In this document: positions 23,024 through 30,428 of the stretch, piece after piece | How positions within the stretch are numbered: the first letter of the stretch is position 1 | Layout: every line of letters starts with the position of its first letter | Notes under the pieces: model-generated | Seen by the model: only the letters and a program-made list of their open reading frames with translations | Told to the model about the DNA's origin: nothing | The model's database searches: none | DNA from: Candidatus Margulisiibacteriota bacterium | Lineage (GTDB): Bacteria; Margulisbacteria; Termititenacia; Termititenacales; Termititenacaceae | DNA length: 32,720 bases | Assembly (NCBI GenBank): GCA_031267055.1 | Contig: JAIRZV010000069.1 | Location: 1-32,720, forward strand | Direction: 5' to 3' | Made by a program: the position numbers and the translations under genes

Positions 23024-24452
23024 TCAAGTGAAGCCCCGAAACACATCTAAGACCTTATCAAGCCTAGAATCTAATTCATATTCTAAATCAGGATTACTTT
23101 TAGATATTTCTACCTGACAAATAGGACTTACTGTCCAATTTGTATCAAGAATATATTTATTGTTCTATTATCTTTTTTATTCATCATTTCATTGTATAAA
23201 TCATAAGCAGCAGCCCTGCATACCACTATCTTTTCCATTAACTTGATAAGGGTAATTCTTTTAGAACAATTTAAGGATAGGGTAAAATCTAATTTGTCAG
23301 AATGATCTGCCTTTCTGACTATAATAGATTTTTCTCTATCCTGATCTGTCCAAAAACTACCACTCGTACCGTTCTTATCCAATTTTGTGGAGCAAAACCA
23401 AGCAATCTGGTGAGCTGATGCTGGCAAAGCGTCCTCTAGTCGTGAAAAGTCTGGGTCTGCGGCCAGTCTTTGTAAAGCAAAATTCAGGACAAGAGAATGA
23501 TCATAACCATTTTTTCTGGCAAAACTGTATGCTTCTCTGACAACTCTAAAGAAACCACTATCGTTTCTCCCGGCACAAGCATATCCTGTTTTCTTATGAC
23601 AGGTCTTTTTTGAGGGTTGGCTTTGGAGTAACTGTATAGATCACTTAACGTTAGTGTGTTATCAGATATGTTAATTATTGTATGCCCTTTATAAAACGGA
23701 TTGCGAACAAAATAACCAGCATAACTGGGGTCTCCATTTAATGGTTTAGTAAGATAATCTTTGGCAAGCCTGTAATTCCGCTCTGCTTTCTGGCCAACAG
23801 TAATAAAATTTTTTAACTGCCAGATAATATGACAGTGATTTGTCGCAGGATTAACTACGATCCATCTGGGTTTTAAGTTATCCGGTAATAAATCTATTTT
23901 CTTAACCGCTTCTTGATAATCATAATCGCAGTCCAGGGAGAGAACATATTTAGCTTTGCCGGTATTAAAATTTATATGCTTAAAATTACTGGCTTTATCG
24001 GGGCTGCAATATGTGTGGCGGTCAAACTCATTACAGACACGCAGTTTTTTTCTGTTTGTCAGCAATGGGTCTGGAATATTCATTGCTTCAGTATCAGCAT
24101 GAACAACAGCCGCAGCCCTAGTGATGTTTTTTAATGCGAGATATTCTTCTTTGGTAATGTTCCTATATCCCACAAAATCTGTATTACTTTTTTGATAATA
24201 TCTGAAAACCCTTTTTCCAGTATTATCATAACCGTACTCTCTCCAAAACTGCCGATCCTTTTTCTTTTCCGCATCTAGTTTGATAAAGAATCTTATATCC
24301 TGCCTCCGTTTATCCGTCAGAGCAGGTTTTTTATTTTTGTCTTCCGGGTAGTCTGTCCAGAAAGGCATAAGCCTACAGGGCTTACCATCTGAGTCAATGT
24401 CTGGATATTCAGCGGTTAAGTTAGAGAGAATGTTTACACTGCCTTTCTTCAA
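23024..24452 (-). pseudogene. Plasmid-type replicase (Replicase/PriCT family), frameshifted
   Basis: The first frame (23484-24452) encodes a replicase-family N-domain: VLSLDCDYDYQEAV, KPRWIVVNPATNHCHIIWQL (AEP-like active-site region), AKDYLTKPLNGDPSYAGYFVRNP. It derails at a six-A run near 23604-23609. One frame over, the chain continues GYACAGRNDSGFFRVVREAYSFA, the primase C-terminal (PriCT) signature, to 23128. A second shift restores coding to TGA at 23024 (ILDTNWTVSPICQVEI...). Restoring one A to the run repairs the first break. Such proteins prime replication of small plasmids and integrative elements. The start is uncertain: the TTG at 24452 has no SD. Sequencing error in the homopolymer is possible for the first shift. 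Confidence 0.75.
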
Positions 24453-24467
24453 AAATAGCTGTTTGTT

Positions 24468-24773
24468 TTATGTTTCACGAAGTTTCTGAATATAATCATT
24501 GTGTCTAGCTTTTATCGTGGATAGGTAAATTTCGGCTTCTTCTATGGTATTAAACTCCGCATAGAATTCTTCTCCATTCTTTTCAAAGGAAACCTGATAC
24601 ATGATCGAGCTTATTGTGGCCGCCTTCCGTCCGAATATGTTTTGAATATCTACAGCGATTCTATCTCCGAGTGCCTGGTTGTCAGTTATTGCAAACACAT
24701 ACTCCGAGTTACTCTCGATTATCATAGTATCTGTTACTCTGCTTAAAACCAGATTTTCGATGTTATCTCTCAT
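24468..24773 (-). CDS. Hypothetical element protein (101 aa)
   Basis: The protein begins MRDNIENLVLSRVTDTMIIE and has a mixed alpha/beta pattern (SEYVFAITDNQALGDRIAVDIQ, then MYQVSFEKNGEEFYAEF). The C-terminal helix is YLSTIKARHNDYIQKLRET. No family is recognised. It is soluble, with no signal or membrane segment. Its start overlaps the preceding stop as ATGA, and the replicase begins 15 nt after its end, so it belongs to the replication operon. Confidence 0.65.
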   Translation of the reverse strand: MRDNIENLVLSRVTDTMIIESNSEYVFAITDNQALGDRIAVDIQNIFGRKAATISSIMYQVSFEKNGEEFYAEFNTIEEAEIYLSTIKARHNDYIQKLRET

Positions 24774-25183
24774 TTCTTTCTCCTGCTTGTTTTTCTGTGC
24801 TGGGCATCTTCAAAAACGAAATCTCTCAATAAACCGATTACTTCAGTTATCAATATGTGCTTGGCTTCCCACATCTCAATTACCTTTTTATCTATAGCAT
24901 TCCAGATCATTGTGTCGATTTCTTTATAGAGAGCCAATAAATCCTTACTGGGCTTTTCCTCAATATCCATTGCTCTTTTCCGGTAAGAGGGCAATTCCTC
25001 TCTCTTGTCCTTCTTCAGCCTGACCAGCTCAACATCTGTTGCAATATACGCTAAAACTTCCTCAATTTCTTCTTCCGGTATATTATCTGCGGCTTCTCCG
25101 GCAGCACAGTAGATTTCAAATTTTGGTTCCGCATCTGCCAAATTCTTTTCCGCCGCTGCTCTGGCTTGTTTTCTAGTTGTCAT
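24770..25183 (-). CDS. Hypothetical helical element protein (137 aa)
   Basis: A highly charged, almost wholly helical protein: MTTRKQARAAAEKNLADAEP, an acidic block (NIPEEEIEEVLAYI) and a basic end (AQHRKTSRRKK). No family is recognised. The SD AAAGGAG, 9 nt before the ATG, lies within the last codons of the truncated radical SAM ORF, which it overlaps by 11 nt. The ATGA overlap with the next gene indicates coupled translation. The ordering suggests an accessory replication or maintenance role, by inference. Confidence 0.65.
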   Translation of the reverse strand: MTTRKQARAAAEKNLADAEPKFEIYCAAGEAADNIPEEEIEEVLAYIATDVELVRLKKDKREELPSYRKRAMDIEEKPSKDLLALYKEIDTMIWNAIDKKVIEMWEAKHILITEVIGLLRDFVFEDAQHRKTSRRKK

Positions 25184-25511
25184 AATTTTTCACTCCTTTA
25201 TTAACAATCAGCACTTTATTATCTTTTTCCAGTAACCTTTCTATGAGATGTAAACAGGTCGACAAATTGTCTGGCGTAATATCGTGAGCAGACGGGAACA
25301 TTACCTCTTTTCCTTTGCAGACCTGCTGGTTTATTTTCTCCGGGTCAAATAAACCTTTTTGCCAATCAGTAACGGTACTTCTCCCAAATTTGATGGCCAT
25401 ATATTTAGCGTAGCAGTATAGGCAGTCGTTTGGGCAGCCGGACGCTTTGTTGGAACTTAAATTACGATTTATCTCTGCCCATTCTTTTGTGCCAGTTTTA
25501 GACTTGCTCAT
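25173..25511 (-). CDS. Truncated radical SAM protein (cluster-binding N-terminal part only)
   Basis: The 112-aa protein begins MSKSKTGTKEWAEINRNLSS. It carries C26-x3-C30-x2-C33 (CPNDCLYCYA), the [4Fe-4S] motif of radical SAM enzymes, in the context GTKEWA.....GC...C.YCYAK.MA..FGR seen in a phage/element-borne family usually over 200 aa. The ORF stops right after KVLIVNKG, where full-length members continue into the rest of the TIM barrel. The last codons double as the SD of the next gene. It is either a truncated relic kept for translation coupling or a minimal cluster-binding protein. Confidence 0.7.
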   Translation of the reverse strand: MSKSKTGTKEWAEINRNLSSNKASGCPNDCLYCYAKYMAIKFGRSTVTDWQKGLFDPEKINQQVCKGKEVMFPSAHDITPDNLSTCLHLIERLLEKDNKVLIVNKGVKNYDN

Positions 25512-25526
25512 AATTTTATTGCCGCC

Positions 25527-25664
25527 TTAAATTTTATTTTGTTTACGATTTAACCGCTTCAGGTTTGCCTGAGCTTCAGCAATTACATAACGACAAATAA
25601 TCTTTTCTACCTCTCTGGCTCTTTCTTCCGGGGTTACGTCCACAATCCTTAATAAAAAAAGCAT
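25527..25664 (-). CDS. Small ORF, 45 aa, first gene of the replication operon
   Basis: The ORF begins MLFLLRIVDVTPEERAREVE and ends in a basic helix (NLKRLNRKQNKI). An SD GGAAGGA lies about 6-7 nt before the ATG, and the stop is 15 nt before the radical SAM ORF. Composition and operon position support a real gene. It starts 18 bp from the first operator, so it is the probable leading cistron controlled by the divergent XRE repressor. No family is recognised. Confidence 0.6.
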   Translation of the reverse strand: MLFLLRIVDVTPEERAREVEKIICRYVIAEAQANLKRLNRKQNKI

Positions 25665-25681
25665 AATTCATCCTTCCTATG

Positions 25682-25723
25682 TACTAGCATTTGCTTGTAT
25701 ATTTATACAAGCAAATGCTTGTA
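25682..25723. promoter_or_regulatory. Twin operators forming a 34-bp perfect palindrome
   Basis: O1 TACTAGCA-TT-TGCTTGTA (25682-25699) has one mismatch in its dyad. O2 TACAAGCA-AA-TGCTTGTA (25706-25723) is a perfect dyad. Centres are 24 bp apart. Together 25686-25719 form two 16-bp arms with a 2-bp spacer and no mismatch. The site lies between the leftward replication operon and the rightward XRE gene, the classical place for a CI/Cro-type switch. Confidence 0.8.
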
Positions 25724-25741
25724 ATATGTCAAGGGTTATGA

Positions 25742-25747
25742 TATGCT
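25742..25747 (+). promoter_or_regulatory. Extended -10 of the XRE repressor gene (leaderless)
   Basis: TGA-TATGCT, then 6 nt (TATCCT), then the ATG at 25754. O2 ends 18 bp upstream, covering the -35 region, so the repressor should control its own promoter. Confidence 0.55.
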
Positions 25748-25753
25748 TATCCT

Positions 25754-26299
25754 ATGGAAATGAAGCAGAAACAGGGGAAATATTTTGGAGAGTTATTAGC
25801 CCGACAAGGTGTTAATTTTACACAAATGAGTGAAAATCTCGGTGTTAGCTATCAACTTGTACAACAATATACTACTGGTCGCAGTACGCCTACTGAAGAA
25901 AAAATGGCAAAAATTGCTGAAATTCTAAAGTTACCGTTATGGTATATGTATGAGGATCATCAAAAGAAATTAGTTCAGATTATTAAATCGATGTTTGTAA
26001 CACGGGGATATTTTATTATAGAACAACCAAATGTAGATAATATTCAGGTGGATTTGTTATGTTTACACATAAACCCACAACTTATGGCTGCTATTGAGAT
26101 AAGTAAAAACCCAAAAAACCAAAACAAAATTTACCTTAATAAGATCAAACAAGTCTTAACTGAAAAATATAAGATAAATAATATTTGTGTGTTTGGCCTT
26201 ACCATTGGTAATGGTGAGGTAGAAATGGCCTGTGTTGGCAAAAAATCCAAAGAATTGCCAGATAAAGAGGAATTTTTACAAGTAATAAATAAGGTATAA
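25754..26299 (+). CDS. XRE-family repressor with unknown C-terminal domain
   Basis: In this 181-aa protein, residues 10-62 form a helix-turn-helix (GELLARQGVNFTQMSENLGVSYQLVQQYTTGR, then EEKMAKIAEILKLPLWYMYED). The C-terminal 110 residues are alpha/beta: IIKSMFVTRGYFIIEQPNVDNIQVDLLCLHINP, then IEISKNPKNQNKIYLNKIKQVL. This loosely suggests a restriction-endonuclease-like fold or a ligand sensor, but I cannot name it. It is divergent from the replication operon across the twin operators. No SD is present; the -10 is 6 nt from the ATG. Its stop codon overlaps the -10 of rhuM. Confidence 0.8.
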   Translation: MEMKQKQGKYFGELLARQGVNFTQMSENLGVSYQLVQQYTTGRSTPTEEKMAKIAEILKLPLWYMYEDHQKKLVQIIKSMFVTRGYFIIEQPNVDNIQVDLLCLHINPQLMAAIEISKNPKNQNKIYLNKIKQVLTEKYKINNICVFGLTIGNGEVEMACVGKKSKELPDKEEFLQVINKV

Positions 26300-26300
26300 T
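26295..26300 (+). promoter_or_regulatory. -10 of rhuM overlapping the XRE stop codon (leaderless)
   Basis: TATAAT includes the TAA stop of the repressor gene (26297-26299). TGAAGT then separates it from the ATG at 26307. There is no TGn extension and no SD. Confidence 0.5.
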
Positions 26301-26306
26301 TGAAGT

Positions 26307-27296
26307 ATGACAAAAGAACTTCAATTTTTAATGTACAGCACTCCGCAGGGAGACACAAAAATCAATGTGGCGGTAAAAGATGAGACGCTTTGGCTGACCC
26401 AGAAGGCTATGGCAGAACTTTTTGGCGTAGATAGAAGTGTTATTACAAAACATCTTCAGAATGTTTTTGAAACAAATGAATTAGAGGAAAATTCAGTATG
26501 TGCAAAAATTGCACATACTGCCACAGACGGAAAGAATTATCAGACACAGTTTTATAGCCTTGATGCGGTTATCTCTGTCGGTTATCGGGTAAATTCTGCT
26601 AAAGCAACACAGTTTAGAATTTGGGCGACCAAGACGCTTAAAGAATTTATCACTAAAGGCTATGTGCTTGATGATGAGCGATTGAAACAGGGACAAACGG
26701 TATTTGGTAAGGACTATTTTCGTGAACTTTTGGAGCGTATCCGTTCTATCCGGGCAAGTGAAAGGCGTATTTATCAGCAGATTACGGATATTTTTGCCGA
26801 GTGTAGCATTGATTATGACGCCAATTCTCCTTTGACCAGAGATTTTTATGCAATGGTGCAGAATAAATTTCATTTTGCGATTACGGGCAATACTGCTGCT
26901 GAAATTATTTATACCAAAGCGGATAGAAACAAAAAGAATATGGGTTTAATGACCTGGAAGAATTCACCGGAAGGCAGAGTTTTGAAGTCCGATGTGCTTG
27001 TTGCCAAAAATTATTTACAGGAAAAAGAAATTAAACGCTTGGAACGCACAATATCCGGTTATTTTGATTACCTTGAGGATTTGGTGGAGAATGAGACTAC
27101 TTTTACAATGCGGCAATTAGCGGACAGCGTAAATGATTTTCTGAATTTCAGGAAGTTCAAGATTTTGCAGGGCAAAGGTAAGATTTCTAAAACCCAGGCC
27201 GAGCAAAAAGCCATTGCGGAATATACGGAGTTTAATAAAACGCAGAGAATTATCTCTGATTTTGACAAGTATATTGCTGAATTGAAGGACAGGTAG
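26307..27296 (+). CDS. RhuM-family protein
   Basis: The 329-aa protein has the family layout: an N-terminal winged-helix-like DNA-binding part (DETLWLTQKAMAELFGVDRSVITKHLQNVFETNEL), then the FYSLDAVISVGYRVNSAKATQFRIWATKTLKEFI block. The C-terminal half contains FHFAITGNTAAEII...AD.....MGL and YFDYLEDLVE. RhuM was named from a Salmonella pathogenicity island. Family members are common on mobile elements and phages, with proposed antirepressor or toxin-like roles that remain unsettled. The length is typical and the gene looks intact. It follows the XRE repressor by 7 nt but has its own -10. Confidence 0.88.
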   Translation: MTKELQFLMYSTPQGDTKINVAVKDETLWLTQKAMAELFGVDRSVITKHLQNVFETNELEENSVCAKIAHTATDGKNYQTQFYSLDAVISVGYRVNSAKATQFRIWATKTLKEFITKGYVLDDERLKQGQTVFGKDYFRELLERIRSIRASERRIYQQITDIFAECSIDYDANSPLTRDFYAMVQNKFHFAITGNTAAEIIYTKADRNKKNMGLMTWKNSPEGRVLKSDVLVAKNYLQEKEIKRLERTISGYFDYLEDLVENETTFTMRQLADSVNDFLNFRKFKILQGKGKISKTQAEQKAIAEYTEFNKTQRIISDFDKYIAELKDR

Positions 27297-27404
27297 TTAT
27301 CTCAAATCTCTGGCTACTAATTTTTTTCTCTTTTCGTAAGCCCACAGATTATAGTGTTTAAGACACAATCCTTTTCCGTGATGAGGTTCATTGCAATTTG
27401 GCAT
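27297..27404 (-). CDS. Zinc-finger-like fragment (HNH-endonuclease-type treble clef remnant)
   Basis: This 35-codon ORF begins MPNCNEPHHGKGLC, followed by LKHYNLW and a basic end (AYEKRKKLVARDLR). With the preceding Cys (CTMPNC) it gives C-x4-C...G.C..HY..W, a zinc-binding pattern seen at the N-terminus of phage HNH endonucleases and related small proteins. The frame is open upstream to about 27526 but without a good start. No SD is present. It is probably a relic. It overlaps no other gene and converges with rhuM with no gap. The remaining sequence to 27564 shows no further gene. Confidence 0.4.
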   Translation of the reverse strand: MPNCNEPHHGKGLCLKHYNLWAYEKRKKLVARDLR

Positions 27405-27564
27405 AGTACATATTTTAATATAGGGGATAGGAAAGAGGTTTCTCCAGGGTACCAGCAACTCATAAATTGGCCGCGTATTACAACAGGGTGGAATGGGGAA
27501 CCACTTTCTATGATGGGCTCGGGTTGAAGTTTAAGGTTTTAGTAATCAATGATATTCTTGTGCC

Positions 27565-27834
27565 ATGGCCGGTAAACAAGAAAAAGACAATAATAATGTT
27601 ATTCAACCCTTTGAAGGCAGGAAGATCCGTACCGCTTGGAATGAGGAGCAGGAAGAGTGGTGTTTTTCGATTGTCGATGTGGTCGGTTCGTTAACTAATC
27701 AGCCAACGCCGCGCAACGCGAGTACCTACTGGGCAGTATTGAAAAAACGGCTTATTGAGGAAGGTTACAAGTTGCTTACAAATTGTAAGCAACTGAAAAT
27801 GCAGTCTGCTGATGGCAAGTTTTACAATTATTGA
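27565..27834 (+). pseudogene. BRO-family antirepressor, C-terminally truncated
   Basis: The 89-aa ORF begins MAGKQEKDNNNVIQPFEGRK. It contains the Bro-N core IRTAWNEEQEEWCFSIVDVVGSLT, then YWAVLKKRLIEEGYKLLTNCKQLKM and ADGKFY. Intact relatives continue through DV.....L.rLI.SIPS to 250-300 aa. Here a stop follows two residues after KFY. These phage antirepressor-type proteins bind DNA through Bro-N. The start has no SD, but TGA-TATTCT lies 6 nt before the ATG. It may still be expressed as a short Bro-N protein. Confidence 0.7.
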
Positions 27835-27934
27835 GGATAACCATGTTAAATTGGTTAAGTATTTTGAATAATAAATTCAGTCATGATTTAAAACTTGTTT
27901 CACTTTGAGGTGAGAATATTCTAAAATAAAATAT

Positions 27935-28099
27935 ATGCGTAAATTACTCAAAAGATTATTAAAACTCAAAGCGCGTGACGAGATTTTGTTGCGCCACATC
28001 ACCAGCGGCAAGATCGGCTGCGGGCCGCACAAAAATAAAACAAAATATGACCGCCAGCGCAGCAAGCTGGAGACTAAAAACGCCGCTGTCGAGGAATAA
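27935..28099 (+). CDS. Small basic hypothetical protein (54 aa)
   Basis: The ORF begins MRKLLKRLLKLKARDEILL, then RHITSGKIGCGPHKNKTKYD and RQRSKLETKNAAVEE. The GCGPHKNK.KYDR segment resembles short conserved basic proteins of unknown function in several bacteria. Base composition is host-like (GC-rich codons), in contrast to the element on its left. No SD is present; TAAAAT (27922-27927) lies 7 nt before the ATG. The 97 bp that follow hold no gene. Confidence 0.5.
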   Translation: MRKLLKRLLKLKARDEILLRHITSGKIGCGPHKNKTKYDRQRSKLETKNAAVEE

Positions 28100-28196
28100 A
28101 ATGCCGGCGCTAGCGACATATCCAGAAAACGCGCTTTGTTAGGTTTAAAATAAACACAAACAGCGCAATAATAATATTGACTTGGGCGGCTGAATA

Positions 28197-28649
28197 ATGT
28201 GGCATTCTAAATTTGTGTCTGACAACGGTTCTGCGCGCAGACTTTCAGACAAAATGATCCTGGCGCACGGAAGAGAGTTATTGCATGTGCGCAATTCTCC
28301 TTTTGTAGACAGACAGCATTACCATATATTAGTTGATGGCGCCCAGGCTGGAGATATTCTTTTGTACAGAGGAAATGAGGCGTTGCTATTGACTTATATA
28401 AATATAGATCGGGAATACCGCGGCACGGGATTAGCAAAAAATATCTTCAAGAGCTGCCAGGTCGCGGCGCGCTTTTTAGCTTTAAAGCAACTGACAATTT
28501 TCCACGTGAACAATTACAACCTGATCCAGATCGGCTCTAAAATTAAAAACTTAAAATATCACTGGCCTAAAGAAAATATGTTTCTGACTGCCGCGCAAAT
28601 CTTGTCGTTGGCCGAGAAAATGAAGATAGAATTTTATAATGAAGAATAG
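28197..28649 (+). CDS. GNAT-like acetyltransferase (putative)
   Basis: The 150-aa protein has a probable acetyl-CoA-binding motif YRGTGLAKNIF at about residues 74-84 ((R/Q)xxGxG/A pattern), preceded by strands LLTYINID and followed by LALKQLTIFHV and a C-terminal helix. This is the GNAT order of elements. The N-terminus (about 1-40) is not recognisable. The substrate is unknown. No clear SD precedes the ATG, so the start is uncertain; an in-frame ATG lies at 28251. It is a stand-alone gene in the host region next to the element boundary. Confidence 0.55.
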   Translation: MWHSKFVSDNGSARRLSDKMILAHGRELLHVRNSPFVDRQHYHILVDGAQAGDILLYRGNEALLLTYINIDREYRGTGLAKNIFKSCQVAARFLALKQLTIFHVNNYNLIQIGSKIKNLKYHWPKENMFLTAAQILSLAEKMKIEFYNEE

Positions 28650-28724
28650 CAACAGGAACTTGTTTTTAACTAAAATGGAAATGATGACTATATTTGCGAG
28701 CAAAACCCAAAATATTTTATTGAA

Positions 28725-28907
28725 GTGGATAACAAAAACAAAGTACAGCTATATTACAAAAAACTGTTCGGTAAAAAAGAAGAAATAAAACAGATCAACG
28801 TAGTTATTCCTGATTTAAATGTTAATATGCATATACCTGTTGCGGACGAAAAAATAAATCCGAACGTGTTGCCCTCGCTTGTGAAAATAAGAATTACAGG
28901 CCGATAA
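28725..28907 (+). CDS. Short hypothetical protein or gene remnant (60 aa)
   Basis: From the GTG at 28725 the ORF reads VDNKNKVQLYYKKLFG, then KKEEIKQINVVIPDLNVN, and ends VLPSLVKIRITGR. The frame is also open upstream to about 28670 (DDYICEQNPKYFIE), with no start codon there, so this may be the 3' remnant of a longer gene. No SD and no family are recognised. It overlaps the convergent thrC by 14 nt. Confidence 0.35.
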   Translation: MDNKNKVQLYYKKLFGKKEEIKQINVVIPDLNVNMHIPVADEKINPNVLPSLVKIRITGR

Positions 28908-29949
28908 GTTTTGCTATTTCCTGAATATCCGCGCTGCTTTTGCTGACCGGCGGAGCGACCGCAATGGCGCGGTCCGGGTCTTTGAGTCCGTGACCGGTGA
29001 GCACACAGACGACGGTTTCTCCGTTCTGAAAAAATCCTGCCCGCGCTTTTTTGAGCAGACCGGCGATGGACGCGGCGGAAGCCGGCTCGCAAAATATGCC
29101 TTCGCGCGCGGCCAGTTTTATCTGGGCGGACGTGATCTCCTCGTCGCTGACTTTTTCTATAGAGCCGTGCGATTCGTCGCGCGCGGCCTCAGCTTGTCGC
29201 CACGAAGCGGGATTGCCGATCTTGATCGCCGTGGCGATAGTGTGCGGATCTTTGATCGGCTGGCCGTCGACTATTGGCGCGGCGCCTGCGGCCTGAAACC
29301 CCAGCATTTTGGGCAAAGTTTTTATGTGTCCGGCGGCCTGCCATTCTTTGTAGCCTTTCCAGTAAGCGGTGATATTGCCGGCATTGCCGACCGGCAGGCA
29401 ATGATAATCCGGCGCGCGGCCGAGCTGTTCGGCTATTTCAAAAGCGCCGGTTTTCTGGCCTTCGATGCGAAAAGGATTGAGCGAGTTGACCAGCGTGACC
29501 GGATATTTCTCGCTGATAACTTTTACCGCGTCAAGCGCGTCGTCGAAATTGCCGTCGATGGCGATGACTTTTGCGCCCTGGATCATGGCCTGCGCCAATT
29601 TGCCCAGTGCAATATTGCCGTCAGGTATCAGGACGAAACATTGCAAACCGGCGCGCGCCGCGTAAGCCGCCGCGGAAGCCGAAGTATTACCAGTCGAAGC
29701 GCAGATCACCGCCCGAGAACCGGCTTCCGCAGCTTTGCTGAGCGCCAGAAACATGCCGCGGTCTTTGAAAGAGCCGGTGGGATTTAGCCCCTCAAATTTG
29801 ACATAAACATTGAGATCAAGGCCGATCTCTTCCCGCACACAATTTTGCAGTTTGATAAGCGGCGTGTTGCCTTCGTGCAGTGTGATGTTCGGCGTTTTAT
29901 TGGTGACAGGCAAATGTGCCCTGTATTTGTCCATTAAGCCGGTCCACAT
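28894..29949 (-). CDS. thrC: Threonine synthase
   Basis: This PLP-dependent beta-family lyase converts O-phosphohomoserine and water to threonine and phosphate. The PLP lysine is Lys62 in PTGSFKDRGM. STGNTSASAAAYAAR follows, then the phosphate-binding glycine loop PVGNAGNITAYWKGY and FCEPASAASIAGLLK at the C-terminus. At 351 aa it is the short Bacillus-like form, without the long N-terminal domain of E. coli ThrC. The SD AAGGAG is at 7 nt, and an extended -10 (TGT-TATAAT) lies upstream. It appears monocistronic. Confidence 0.93.
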   Translation of the reverse strand: MWTGLMDKYRAHLPVTNKTPNITLHEGNTPLIKLQNCVREEIGLDLNVYVKFEGLNPTGSFKDRGMFLALSKAAEAGSRAVICASTGNTSASAAAYAARAGLQCFVLIPDGNIALGKLAQAMIQGAKVIAIDGNFDDALDAVKVISEKYPVTLVNSLNPFRIEGQKTGAFEIAEQLGRAPDYHCLPVGNAGNITAYWKGYKEWQAAGHIKTLPKMLGFQAAGAAPIVDGQPIKDPHTIATAIKIGNPASWRQAEAARDESHGSIEKVSDEEITSAQIKLAAREGIFCEPASAASIAGLLKKARAGFFQNGETVVCVLTGHGLKDPDRAIAVAPPVSKSSADIQEIAKLIGL

Positions 29950-29978
29950 AGAAATGCTCCTTGTTTGTAGGTGGCGGC

Positions 29979-29984
29979 ATTATA
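29979..29984 (-). promoter_or_regulatory. Extended -10 promoter of thrC
   Basis: On the minus strand this reads TGT-TATAAT, about 30 nt before the ATG, followed by AAGGAG. No good -35 is present. Confidence 0.6.
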
Positions 29985-30075
29985 ACAATTGTATTAAGAA
30001 AGGGACAGGCAAGATTCATCCATGACCCGCCATCCACTTGTCAAAACTTTTTCAAGCCTACAATAAAAAAAATGG

Positions 30076-30081
30076 TAAAAT
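30076..30081 (+). promoter_or_regulatory. Extended -10 promoter of the MNT-HEPN module
   Basis: TGG-TAAAAT, with predicted transcription start about 12 nt before the ATG at 30099. GGGTG within the very short leader may serve as SD. Confidence 0.5.
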
Positions 30082-30098
30082 ACTACTTGGGTGATTTT

Positions 30099-30428
30099 AT
30101 GCTGCCGAAATATCAAAACGAATTAAAAATAATCGTAAATACTTTAGCTGCCACAGGGTTGGTCTCTAAGCTGATTTTATTCGGTTCTTTAGCCCGCGGT
30201 GATCAGACTGTGGACAGTGATATAGATTTGTGTGTGCTTACGCCAATAACTGACAGACGTCCATTAGAAATTTCTCGGGAACTACGCAATAAATTGAATG
30301 GCAAACGCACATTGCCCTTAGATATATTGACTTTTAACCAGGTTAAATTTTATGCAGATGTTGAGCGCAAAACATCTTTTGCCCATCTTATTGAGAAAGA
30401 AGGAAAGGTTCTATATGAGGCAAGATAA
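30099..30428 (+). CDS. MNT-type nucleotidyltransferase (antitoxin of an MNT-HEPN pair)
   Basis: The 109-aa protein is a minimal nucleotidyltransferase. The signature GSLARGDQTVDSDIDLCV is at about residues 28-45, with the metal-binding DxD as D40-I-D42, and a third acidic residue lies in PLDIL. MntA-type antitoxins adenylylate a tyrosine of the HEPN partner to silence it. The ATG at 30099 follows GGGTG; the in-frame ATG at 30072 overlaps the -10 and is rejected. It overlaps the HEPN gene by 14 nt. Confidence 0.85.
   Translation: MLPKYQNELKIIVNTLAATGLVSKLILFGSLARGDQTVDSDIDLCVLTPITDRRPLEISRELRNKLNGKRTLPLDILTFNQVKFYADVERKTSFAHLIEKEGKVLYEAR

Larger units (their letters stand above)
18101..27870. 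mobile_element. AT-rich integrated plasmid-like element, decaying
   Basis: From the tRNA-Gln 3' end to about 27.87 kb, base composition drops sharply and gene content changes to mobile functions. These are a broken serine recombinase, a helicase-nuclease, a frameshifted plasmid replicase with a leftward operon, an XRE repressor with operators, RhuM and a truncated BRO antirepressor. Host-like composition returns at about 27.93 kb. The boundaries are approximate; no convincing flanking direct repeat was found. More than one insertion event is possible. Confidence 0.6.

Noticed and set aside
23600..23612. Programmed -1 frameshift on an AAAAAAG-like run in the replicase
   Set aside because: The reading frame is CAA AAA AGA, so the A-site tRNA would mispair after a -1 slip; a lost A in the run is simpler, and a second downstream frameshift also points to decay.
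27495..27503. GGGGAACCA matching the 3' end of tRNA-Gln, as a possible right attachment site
   Set aside because: Only 9 nt match and the flanks do not; a match of this length is expected by chance in about 10 kb often enough to be unreliable.
27467..27694. 75-codon plus-strand ORF overlapping the BRO fragment
   Set aside because: It is in the wrong frame for Bro-N and has no SD; only the first part is independent of the overlap and matches nothing I know.
28990..29787. 265-codon ORF opposite thrC
   Set aside because: Arg/Gly-rich shadow of thrC with no motifs.
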